This document shows, piece by piece, positions 1-5,385 of a stretch of DNA of 5,385 bases. The position numbers and the translations under genes were made by a program. Each line of letters opens with the position of its first letter. The first letter of the stretch is position 1. Under the pieces are notes generated by a model that saw only the letters and a program-made list of their open reading frames with translations, did no database searches and was not told where the DNA came from. Source of the DNA: Nitrospirae bacterium RIFCSPLOW2_12_42_9 (GTDB taxonomy: Bacteria; Nitrospirota; 9FT-COMBO-42-15; HDB-SIOI813); contig MHER01000111.1 of the NCBI GenBank assembly GCA_001805205.1, forward strand, positions 403-5,787, given 5' to 3'.

Positions 1-840
1 AAAGAAAACCGGACTTATATTAATATTAAGGTTTGCATCTAATTGTGTATGATCCTTTTCAGCAGCGGAATCTTTTCCAGCCTTTGTAGTATAGCCTCTG
101 AGCCCTATAGTTTGTCCTGCAATACTGTATGTGAACGAAGCATAATAGCCCCTGATATTGTTACTAACATCAACATCTGAATTATCCTGATTATCCGGTG
201 TCATTTCATCGTTTACTGCCCCTGCTGCGTACCTTATGCCTTGTGGATGGGTTTCTCCATTTATTTCCACTCCATATTGGGTTAATGTTACAGGTGATAA
301 ATAGGGTTCAAAGGTGAGTCTCCTTTTATCTGACAGATAAAAAAACTCATTATAGAACTTTCCTGCCTTTAGATTTATCAGGCTTTCGGGTATCAGGTCA
401 TTGAATAAAACAAAGGCGATCCCTGGGGTTATCGGCGCCTTCCCTTCAGTCCCGAGGCTGATATAATAAGAGATCTGCGGGGCGAGCGTGCCGGCACTAA
501 AAAATTCCATATTTTTAAGAAGGAACAATGCCTGTGTACCATCGGCCTCTTTCCACCCGGTACCCTTTTTATCTACGGACTTATAGATAAAAGAAGCAGT
601 TCCGGATAACGGGAAGAACTTATCTTGCCAAACATGGTCACCCTCTTCCCCTTTGAGCCTATAGCCGTTCTGCTTAAAAGTCATACCCGTGGTATTAAGA
701 GAAGGGTACCGGACATGACACATTGTACAGGGTGTATTATACTTCCTGGAGAAATATGGTATGGCATTGGCATCTTCAGGGAATAAATATACTATGTTTG
801 TAAACAAAAGTATCAGGATAATTAAGAGTGTTTTTTGCAT
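1..840 (-). CDS. Secreted monohaem c-type cytochrome fused to a predicted outer-membrane beta-barrel (Cyc2-like), 3' end beyond the window
   Basis: Reading the minus strand from the ATG at 840-838 gives 280 codons without a stop, running off the left edge, so the C-terminus is missing. Residues 1-26 form a signal peptide: a short basic start (MQKT), a hydrophobic core (about 4-20) and an A-N-A cleavage site before I27. The haem motif CTMCH is at residues 38-42 (bases 715-729), and its two cysteines are the only ones in the visible protein. It sits in a conserved-looking block: FSRKYNTPC before it, then YPSLN and FKQNGYRL after it. From about residue 68 on, there are short alternating polar/hydrophobic stretches rich in aromatics and glycine, as in transmembrane beta-strands (for example 106-126, 150-180, 228-247). 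One N-terminal haem followed by a porin-like barrel is the architecture of Cyc2-type proteins, which carry electrons across the outer membrane, for instance from Fe(II). The substrate cannot be told here. A weak TAAGG lies 7 bases before the start, inside the end of rplI. It could instead be a haem-tagged porin of unknown function. Confidence 0.75.
   Translation of the reverse strand, partial: MQKTLLIILILLFTNIVYLFPEDANAIPYFSRKYNTPCTMCHVRYPSLNTTGMTFKQNGYRLKGEEGDHVWQDKFFPLSGTASFIYKSVDKKGTGWKEADGTQALFLLKNMEFFSAGTLAPQISYYISLGTEGKAPITPGIAFVLFNDLIPESLINLKAGKFYNEFFYLSDKRRLTFEPYLSPVTLTQYGVEINGETHPQGIRYAAGAVNDEMTPDNQDNSDVDVSNNIRGYYASFTYSIAGQTIGLRGYTTKAGKDSAAEKDHTQLDANLNINISPVFF
715..729 (-). other. 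c-type haem attachment motif (CTMCH)
   Basis: Codons for C38-T-M-C41-H42 of the cytochrome-porin, about 11 residues after the predicted signal cleavage site. The two cysteines would bind haem covalently and the histidine would be the proximal ligand. No second CxxCH is visible in the 280 residues. The distal ligand cannot be identified. Confidence 0.85.
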
Positions 841-842
841 TA

Positions 843-1286
843 CTAAGCCTTAACTATCCATACCTTGAGTAGGGAGGTAATATCCTGGTGTATCTTTATG
901 GGAACCTGAAACAGGCCGAGATCTTTGATAGGTTTTTCAATGTATACCTGCCGTTTGTCAATATTAATACCCTCTTTTTTGAGTGCCTCTGCAATGTCAG
1001 AAGATGTAACAGCTCCAAACATCTTTTCCCCTTCTCCCACCTGTCTTGAAATAGTAATTGAATACTCATTTACCTTCTTTGCGAGCTCCTGGGCATCTAC
1101 AATAAGGTGTTTCTGTTTTTCTTCCTCCTTCTTTTTCTCCTTTTCTGCCCTTTTCAGATTATCAGGGGTGGCATCTACTGCTTTTTTTTGAGGGAGGAGG
1201 AAATTTCTCCCGTATCCCTCGGCCACATTTACTATGGCACCGGCCTTTCCCAGACCCTTTACCTCTTCTTTTAATATAACCTTCAT
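843..1286 (-). CDS. rplI: 50S ribosomal protein bL9
   Basis: Full-length bL9 of 147 residues, within the usual 147-150 of the family. This protein binds 23S rRNA near the L1 stalk and helps restrain forward mRNA slippage. The N-terminal rRNA-binding domain (1-40) opens with [16 protein letters not shown] and carries the family signature around G13-N28-F29-L30 (GKAG, then [11 protein letters not shown]). A long, lysine/glutamate-rich connecting helix follows (about 41-75), and then the C-terminal domain (about 80-147) containing the [19 protein letters not shown] block typical of the family. The start is the ATG at 1286-1284, with a strong GGAAGG 8 bases upstream (1300-1295). Many bacteria place rplI behind rpsF, ssb and rpsR. 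Here it is the first gene after a divergent promoter and none of those partners is adjacent. The next gene, the cytochrome-porin, starts 2 bases after the rplI stop, so the two are very probably co-transcribed. Confidence 0.97.
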   Translation of the reverse strand: MKVILKEEVKGLGKAGAIVNVAEGYGRNFLLPQKKAVDATPDNLKRAEKEKKKEEEKQKHLIVDAQELAKKVNEYSITISRQVGEGEKMFGAVTSSDIAEALKKEGINIDKRQVYIEKPIKDLGLFQVPIKIHQDITSLLKVWIVKA

Positions 1287-1323
1287 TCTTTTTTCCTTCC
1301 CGAAACTTTATTTTTACCTACTT

Positions 1324-1353
1324 GTTATAACCAAGTTATTGATACATTGTCAA
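1324..1353 (-). promoter_or_regulatory. Sigma70-type promoter for rplI and the cytochrome-porin
   Basis: On the minus strand a consensus -35 TTGACA (1353-1348) is followed after 18 bp by TATAAC (1329-1324), a five-of-six match to the -10. Transcription would start near 1317 and leave a leader of about 30 bases containing the GGAAGG ribosome binding site. The hexamers are seen directly; promoter activity is inferred. Confidence 0.7.
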
Positions 1354-1356
1354 TAA
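1336..1356. promoter_or_regulatory. Dyad over the rplI -35 element, possible operator
   Basis: Perfect 7-bp arms TTATTGA (1336-1342) and TCAATAA (1350-1356) with a 7-bp spacer overlap the rplI -35 and part of its spacer. A bound dimer would block rplI and lies only 7 bp from the tRNA -35. A second, imperfect dyad with core GTTATAAC (1324-1331) covers the rplI -10. No known regulator can be assigned. AT-rich promoter DNA produces such symmetry by chance fairly often. Confidence 0.3.
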
Positions 1357-1363
1357 AAAATAT

Positions 1364-1391
1364 TTGACACCATTCCTTTCCTTCTGATAAG
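1364..1391 (+). promoter_or_regulatory. Sigma70-type promoter for tRNA-Leu
   Basis: A consensus TTGACA (1364-1369) is followed after 16 bp by GATAAG (1386-1391), a four-of-six match to TATAAT. The predicted start near 1398 is about 8 bases before the mature tRNA 5' end, a plausible distance for a tRNA gene. It is arranged back to back with the rplI promoter. It may also serve the downstream protein genes, since no terminator is visible after the tRNA. Confidence 0.6.
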
Positions 1392-1405
1392 CTAATATTA
1401 AAACC

Positions 1406-1489
1406 GCCGAAGTGGTGAAATTGGTAGACACGCTAGGTTCAGGGTCTAGTGCCTGAAAGGGCATGGGGGTTCGACTCCCCCCTTCGGCA
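1406..1489 (+). tRNA. tRNA-Leu (anticodon CAG)
   Basis: A class II tRNA whose arms can all be paired by eye. The acceptor stem is GCCGAAG (1406-1412) with CTTCGGC (1482-1488), followed by discriminator A1489. The D-arm has the leucine-type AAATTGGTAGACACG. The anticodon stem CTAGG/TCTAG closes a 7-base loop TTCAGGG, giving anticodon CAG at 1440-1442, which reads CUG. There is a long variable arm (TGCC...GGGCA, about 1450-1463). The T-arm is GGGGG, loop TTCGACT, CCCCC (1465-1481). The long variable arm and A73 agree with leucine identity. The 3' CCA is not encoded (ATTGG follows the acceptor stem), so it would be added by tRNA nucleotidyltransferase. Confidence 0.95.
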
Positions 1490-1507
1490 TTGGTTGGAGG
1501 TTATAGA

Positions 1508-1516
1508 TTATCCACA
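1508..1516 (+). promoter_or_regulatory. Single consensus DnaA-box sequence
   Basis: TTATCCACA is an exact match to the high-affinity DnaA box, located between the tRNA-Leu gene and the Fis-like gene, 31 bases before the latter's ATG. I found no second box nearby, so this is not an origin. It might be a DnaA-responsive regulatory site or a chance match. Confidence 0.3.
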
Positions 1517-1547
1517 AGAGTAAAATAATAAAGGAAGAGTGACGACT

Positions 1548-1757
1548 ATGGAAAAAGAAAAGAGCAAATTAATGAATGCCCTTGAGGCATTCGAAAAGGA
1601 CTTTATCATTTCAACCATGCAGACTCAGGGCTGGAGCCGTAAAAAAACGGCACTGGACCTGGGTATACCCATCAGCACCTTGAAATATAAGATGAAGAAA
1701 CTGGGTATATATGAGTCTGTGCCGAAACGCAGAACTGTCAAACCAAAGGTTTTGTAA
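1548..1757 (+). CDS. Small stand-alone Fis-type helix-turn-helix DNA-binding protein
   Basis: A 69-residue protein consisting almost only of the Fis/NtrC C-terminal DNA-binding fold (HTH_8 type). A helical segment LMNALEAFEKDFIISTM (8-24) precedes the helix-turn-helix at about 31-52, with LGIPISTLKYKMKKLGI as the recognition part. A basic tail follows (KRRTVKPK, 60-67). In sigma54 activators this domain follows receiver and AAA+ domains, but here an in-frame TAA at 1521 shows that nothing precedes it. The family usually has a GGN at the first turn; this one has GWS (28-30). A GTG at 1539 would add three residues, but it sits only 3 bases after the AAGGA at 1531-1535. I prefer the ATG at 1548, where AGGAAG (1532-1537) is 10 bases away. 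By family it should bind DNA as a dimer and bend it. Its targets are unknown. It heads the LysM-dprA-topA cluster with a 28-bp gap to the next gene, so local regulation is possible. Confidence 0.85.
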   Translation: MEKEKSKLMNALEAFEKDFIISTMQTQGWSRKKTALDLGIPISTLKYKMKKLGIYESVPKRRTVKPKVL

Positions 1758-1785
1758 AGTCCTGTTACTTTTTATTACGAGAATT

Positions 1786-2916
1786 ATGGATACTAAGGGA
1801 ATTTTAAGGTTTACACCTTTAATCATTTCATTTATTTTATATTTTAATCATAGCAATATTGCCTTGTCTGAAGGTGTGGAAAAAGAGTATAAAATAGAAA
1901 AAGGTGATACACTTTGGGACATTTCCGGAGAGCATCTTAAAAATCCATTCCTCTGGCCCAATATATGGGAGAAGAATCAATATATAAAGAATCCTGATTT
2001 AATATATCCGGGGAACAGACTTATATTACCGGTTATTATCCCCTCTATTCCGGTATCAAGGCCTGACAGAATAGAGGAGATAGAGGCACCTCTTGCACCT
2101 GCTGAGGCTACTATTCCGGTTGCAGTCCCTGAAGAGCCTGCTGTCCCTGAGACACCGCCGGCTGCAGAGGCCGCTGAAATCCCTGAACCTCCGGAAATAC
2201 CAGCATCACTATACCCCCCATCTCATGAGCCGTCACCTATAGAAGATAAACCTGCTCCTGAGATTGTCAGGCGTACTGCAATAGACGAGGAATTGATATA
2301 TGCAGGTGGTTATATAGTGAAGGATATAATAAGCTCGGGTGTTATAACTGGTTCTCCTGAAGGGAGAAATATCTTTGCTGCCGGAGACAATGTATCCCTC
2401 TCTCTCAATAAAAAGGAGAACGGAATATCAGCCGGTGATAAATTAACTGTCTTTAAAACACCTGAATATGTCATCCACCCAAAGACGAGGAAGAAGATCG
2501 GAAAACTCTTCATACCCCTCGGCGTGATAGAAATATACAGGGTTCAGGGAAGAGATGCAGCAGGCAGGGTCATAACAACTTATACTAATTTATCAGTTGG
2601 TGATCATATACAACCATATTCTCCTGCTCCTTCAGTTACTGAAACAGCCCGGACTGTACCCGGTCTTCATGGATATATCATAGATTCCCGTGATGGGAAT
2701 GTCTTAATAAGTGATCAAAACATAGTTTATCTTGATAAAGGGGCTTATGACGGTGTTACACCAGGTACTGCCTTCTTTGTAGTCGGGGATAAACCTGATA
2801 ATATTATTGGAGAGATAAAGGTCATCTCTATACAGGCATATACTTCTACAGCCATTGTTACAAAGAGTGTGGAACCCTTTAGCATAGGCAGTAAGATTGT
2901 GACAAGCATTAAGTAA
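1786..2916 (+). CDS. Exported LysM-domain protein with proline-rich linker and duplicated C-terminal module
   Basis: A 376-residue protein. Residues 1-28 look like a signal peptide (MDTKGILRF, hydrophobic TPLIISFILYF, then possible cleavage after A-L-S at 26-28). One LysM domain (34-82) has the usual opening YKIEKGDTLWDIS and closing NPDLIYPGNRLILP, with the aromatic insert NPFLWPNIWEKN between them. LysM binds the glycan of peptidoglycan. Residues 83-163 form a proline/glutamate/alanine-rich linker that could span the wall or periplasm. The rest contains two similar beta-rich modules (about 174-279 and 295-376), each opening with GYI and ending with a G-D/S-x-I pattern. There are no catalytic residues I recognise, so the role is probably structural or adaptor. 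The open frame extends upstream to an ATG at 1711, but that lies inside the Fis-like gene and would put about 25 residues before the signal peptide. The ATG at 1786 gives a proper signal, although its ribosome binding site is poor. The order LysM protein, dprA, topA is one I have seen in related phyla (recollection, not checked). Confidence 0.85.
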   Translation: MDTKGILRFTPLIISFILYFNHSNIALSEGVEKEYKIEKGDTLWDISGEHLKNPFLWPNIWEKNQYIKNPDLIYPGNRLILPVIIPSIPVSRPDRIEEIEAPLAPAEATIPVAVPEEPAVPETPPAAEAAEIPEPPEIPASLYPPSHEPSPIEDKPAPEIVRRTAIDEELIYAGGYIVKDIISSGVITGSPEGRNIFAAGDNVSLSLNKKENGISAGDKLTVFKTPEYVIHPKTRKKIGKLFIPLGVIEIYRVQGRDAAGRVITTYTNLSVGDHIQPYSPAPSVTETARTVPGLHGYIIDSRDGNVLISDQNIVYLDKGAYDGVTPGTAFFVVGDKPDNIIGEIKVISIQAYTSTAIVTKSVEPFSIGSKIVTSIK

Positions 2917-2982
2917 GAGAAACCGGTCTTGTCTATACCAGCATTTTAACCAGTCAGAAATAAAATTAAGAAATTATATCAG

Positions 2983-4089
2983 ATGGACGAATATTACCCA
3001 TGGCTGATACTCGGCCATATCCTGAAAAACAGGAATGCCATATCCAGATGCCTAATAGAGAGATTCTCTGATCCTGTTAGTGTTTTCTCATCATCAATGG
3101 ATGATCTGTGTAATGTCGAGGGGATGACTACTGATATTGCGCGTGACATAAAATCATTCAGGCATCCGGAAGAAAAAATAATGGATGAAATAAGCTGGAT
3201 AAAGGGAAACAGTGTAAGGTTTATTCATATGAATCATCCTGATTATCCGGACAGACTAAAGAATATAAATGACCCGCCCCTTTACTTCTACATGAATGGC
3301 AATATCCCTTTAAAAGGCTCAATATCCATAGCCATAGTCGGGACAAGACGGCCTACTGTTTATGGAAGAAAGGCTGCTGAGATGTTCTCTGCTGAACTGA
3401 CTAAAGCGGGTTTCACAATTGTCAGTGGCTGCGCAAGGGGGATAGATAGCATTGCGCACAGGGCTGCATTAGAGGCTGGTGGTTGGAGCATTGGTGTCCT
3501 TGGATGCGGGATAGATGTTGCATATCCGAGAGAGAACAGAGGACTTATGGAAGAGATTTCACAAAATGGTGCTATTATATCCGAGTTTTCTCCTGGTACA
3601 GGGCCTGAGAAATGGAATTTCCCCCAGAGGAACAGGATCATCAGCGGGTTATCGCTCGGAACTCTGGTTGTTGAGGCAGCAGAGAAGAGCGGGTCTTTGA
3701 TTACAGCCAGGTTTGCATTAGAGCAGGGCCGCGAGGTCTTTGCAGTGCCTGGAAATATAAATTCACCGTACAGCGGCGGTACAAATAACCTTATTAAGCA
3801 AGGTGCAAAATTAGTCGAAAATACTTTGGATATAATAGAAGAATTTAAGGAATTGTTGACGTCAGGTCTAAAACATGGTATCAAAAGTAACTCAACTCAA
3901 GGTTTATCCCTTTCAGAAGATGAAGGGATTATATATGGATTATTAGGGCTTCAGGCAAAACATGTGGACCAGATAATTAAGGAGAGCGGTTTAGGGACAC
4001 AAAGGGTTATTCAGCTCCTGCCCGAACTCGAGATAAAAGGGGTAATAGAACAAATAGCCGGGAATTGTTATATTAAAGCAACGCTATGA
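2983..4089 (+). CDS. dprA: DNA-processing protein DprA (Smf)
   Basis: A complete 368-residue DprA, the cytoplasmic protein that binds incoming single-stranded DNA in natural transformation and loads RecA on it. It is also found in many bacteria not known to be competent. The N-terminal part (1-75) is the variable helical region with a helix-hairpin-helix-like stretch (NVEGMT, 44-49). The Rossmann-fold core spans about 80-285, with IVGTRRPTVYG (118-128), the hallmark SGCARGIDSIAH (148-159), VLGCGIDVAYPREN (172-185), ISEFSPG (199-205), FPQRNRIISGLS (213-224), EAAEKSGSLITARFALEQGREVFAVPG (231-257) and GTNNLIKQGAKLV (266-278). A C-terminal winged-helix domain (about 306-368) is present, as in longer family members. 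All core motifs look intact. The ribosome binding site is weak (AAGAA about 12 bases upstream). The 66-bp gap before it holds no terminator I can see. Its stop codon overlaps the topA start. Confidence 0.96.
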   Translation: MDEYYPWLILGHILKNRNAISRCLIERFSDPVSVFSSSMDDLCNVEGMTTDIARDIKSFRHPEEKIMDEISWIKGNSVRFIHMNHPDYPDRLKNINDPPLYFYMNGNIPLKGSISIAIVGTRRPTVYGRKAAEMFSAELTKAGFTIVSGCARGIDSIAHRAALEAGGWSIGVLGCGIDVAYPRENRGLMEEISQNGAIISEFSPGTGPEKWNFPQRNRIISGLSLGTLVVEAAEKSGSLITARFALEQGREVFAVPGNINSPYSGGTNNLIKQGAKLVENTLDIIEEFKELLTSGLKHGIKSNSTQGLSLSEDEGIIYGLLGLQAKHVDQIIKESGLGTQRVIQLLPELEIKGVIEQIAGNCYIKATL

Positions 4090-5385
4090 ACAAAAAGGAA
4101 ATTATGAACAAGGAAAAGAGAACAAAGAAAAAGAAACTTGAAGGGACATCAAAACCACTTATCGTAGTAGAATCGCCATCAAAGGCAAGGACCATTTCCA
4201 AATATCTCAGTAAGAAATTCAATGTCGTAGCCTCTGTTGGTCATGTAAAGGACCTCCCGGGGAGCAAATTTGGAGTGGAAATAGAAAATAATTTTGCCCC
4301 TCAGTATATAACTATAAAAGGGAAGGGTAAGATACTTTCAGAGATAAAAAAGGCAGCCAGGTCAGCTTCATCCGTCTACCTTGCCCCGGACCCTGACAGG
4401 GAAGGAGAGGCCATTGCCTGGCATATTGCTGAAGAGTTGAATGAAGACAAGGATAAAGTCTACCGGGTGCTTTTTAATGAGATTACAGAAAAGGCTATTA
4501 AAGAGGCATTGCAGAATCCAGGAAGGATTGACATAAATAAGGTAAATGCTCAGCAGGCAAGAAGAATCCTCGACCGCATAGTCGGCTACAAATTAAGTCC
4601 TCTCCTCTGGGAGAAGGTACGCCGCGGATTAAGTGCAGGCAGGGTACAGTCAGTTGCTGTCAGGCTTATATGCGACCTTGAAAGGGAGATCGGACAGTTT
4701 AAACCCGAAGAGTACTGGTCAATATTAGCCAGTGTAGAGGGTAAGAATCCTCCGCCCTTTGAAATAAAACTGATCAAATACCAAAATGAAAATATTAATA
4801 TACCTGATGGGCAGGAGGCAGAGAGGATAAAGGGTGTCCTCTCGTCAACTCATTACAGTGTCAGGACAATTGAGAGGAAGGAAAAGAGGAAATATCCTCT
4901 CCCCCCATTTACAACGAGTAAACTGCAGCAGGAGGCAGCGAGGCGGTTAAGATTCACTGCAAAGAAGACCATGCTATTAGCCCAGAGCCTTTACGAGGGA
5001 TTAGAGATTGGTGATGAAGGTCCTGCAGGGCTTATAACGTATATGCGTACTGACTCTGTTCGGGTATCAGATGATGCAAAGTCAGAGGCAAGAATATACA
5101 TAAAAGATAATATTGGTCATGAGTATCTCCCTGACAGGGCCATAGAATATAAAAACAAAAAAGGGATACAGGATGCCCATGAGGCAATCAGGCCAACCTC
5201 TGTTATACGTACCCCTGAATATATAAAAGGATATGTTGACAGGGATACATATAATCTTTACAGACTTATCTGGAACAGATTTGTGGCATGCCAGATGAAC
5301 CCTGCTATTCTGGACACTACAACCATTGATGTCGAGGCAGGGGATTATCTGCTCCGGGCTACAGGCTCTGTAATGAAGTTCCCCG
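4086..5385 (+). CDS. topA: DNA topoisomerase I (type IA), N-terminal 433 residues, 3' end beyond the window
   Basis: The enzyme relaxes negative supercoils by passing strands through a transient 5'-phosphotyrosine break. After a lysine-rich N-terminal tail comes the TOPRIM domain (about 24-140), with E29 in VVESPSKA and the metal-binding DPDRE (D102, D104, E106). NAQQARRILDRIVGYKLSPLLW (154-175) and GLSAGRVQSVAVRL (181-194) follow. The catalytic tyrosine is Y319 in LITYMRTDS, next to R321. QDAHEAIRPT (362-371) is also intact. The frame is open to the right edge, so the rest of the core and any C-terminal zinc fingers are not seen. The ATG at 4086 overlaps the dprA TGA as ATGA, which suggests translational coupling. 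An ATG at 4104 with AAGGA only 4 bases before it is the alternative and would shorten the tail by six residues. ATA (Ile) and AGG/AGA (Arg) codons are heavily used. Confidence 0.97.
   Translation, partial: MNKKEIMNKEKRTKKKKLEGTSKPLIVVESPSKARTISKYLSKKFNVVASVGHVKDLPGSKFGVEIENNFAPQYITIKGKGKILSEIKKAARSASSVYLAPDPDREGEAIAWHIAEELNEDKDKVYRVLFNEITEKAIKEALQNPGRIDINKVNAQQARRILDRIVGYKLSPLLWEKVRRGLSAGRVQSVAVRLICDLEREIGQFKPEEYWSILASVEGKNPPPFEIKLIKYQNENINIPDGQEAERIKGVLSSTHYSVRTIERKEKRKYPLPPFTTSKLQQEAARRLRFTAKKTMLLAQSLYEGLEIGDEGPAGLITYMRTDSVRVSDDAKSEARIYIKDNIGHEYLPDRAIEYKNKKGIQDAHEAIRPTSVIRTPEYIKGYVDRDTYNLYRLIWNRFVACQMNPAILDTTTIDVEAGDYLLRATGSVMKFP

Noticed and set aside
925..1191. 88-codon plus-strand frame inside rplI
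   Set aside because: It is antisense to rplI, and its Phe/Ser-rich product comes from the Lys/Glu-rich helix of bL9 read on the other strand.
1339..1353. FNR/CRP-type site (TTGA...TCAA) in the rplI promoter
   Set aside because: The half-sites are separated by 7 bases rather than the 6 of an FNR site (TTGAT-N4-ATCAA), and the inner bases do not match. It is kept only as an unnamed dyad.
1508..1516. Replication origin suggested by the DnaA box
   Set aside because: There is one box only, no cluster, no typical origin neighbours (dnaA, dnaN, gidA) and no extended AT-rich unwinding region.
1490..1547. Separate promoter for the Fis-like gene (TTGGAG at 1494, TAAAAT at 1521)
   Set aside because: The 21-bp spacer is too long and the alternatives fit worse, so I do not list it.
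1711..1785. Upstream in-frame ATG extending the LysM protein by 25 residues
   Set aside because: It lies inside the Fis-like coding region, overlaps it by 47 bases, and puts a cysteine-containing, non-signal stretch before a good signal peptide. The ATG at 1786 fits secretion better.
2917..2982. Terminator or promoter between the LysM gene and dprA
   Set aside because: There is only a short ACCGGT palindrome with no loop or T-run, and no convincing -35/-10 pair.
3360..3884. 174-codon open frame on the minus strand inside dprA
   Set aside because: It is fully antisense to the conserved core of dprA and its translation has no recognisable domain. It is a shadow of the codon bias of the real gene.
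4586..4777. 63-codon minus-strand frame inside topA
   Set aside because: It is antisense to conserved topoisomerase motifs, with no ribosome binding site or domain that supports it.

Overview
This window is mostly conserved bacterial chromosome. It comes from a moderately AT-rich Gram-negative-type organism, judged by the predicted outer-membrane c-type cytochrome/porin protein and the exported LysM protein. Codon use is distinctive: by my count, about half of the Ile codons in the topA part are ATA, and about two thirds of its Arg codons are AGG or AGA. That codon style, the cytochrome-porin and the LysM-dprA-topA order remind me of Nitrospirota or related deep-branching lineages. This placement is an inference and cannot be settled from the window.

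Layout. Two genes on the minus strand occupy the left quarter: rplI (ribosomal protein bL9, 843-1286), then, 2 bp downstream in transcription order, a secreted protein with one CxxCH haem motif followed by beta-barrel-like sequence (840 to the left edge, truncated). A compact divergent promoter region (about 1317-1405) separates them from plus-strand transcription. It has one good sigma70-type promoter reading left into rplI, another reading right into a tRNA-Leu(CAG) gene (1406-1489), and dyad symmetry between and over them.

To the right, all on the plus strand, follow a small stand-alone Fis-type DNA-binding protein (1548-1757), an exported LysM protein with a duplicated C-terminal module (1786-2916), dprA (2983-4089), and the first 433 codons of topA (4086 to the right edge). 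dprA and topA overlap by 4 bases. Spacings are short and I see no terminator from the tRNA onward, so the tRNA and the following genes may share a transcript.

How they work together. rplI, the tRNA and topA are core information-processing genes. DprA handles incoming or single-stranded DNA, and TopA relaxes negative supercoils. The LysM protein probably acts at the cell wall. The Fis-like protein may act as a local or global DNA-binding regulator. I see no CRISPR array, transposon, phage gene or obvious novel multi-gene system. The most interesting item is the monohaem cytochrome-porin fusion, a candidate for electron transfer across the outer membrane, placed directly behind a ribosomal protein gene.
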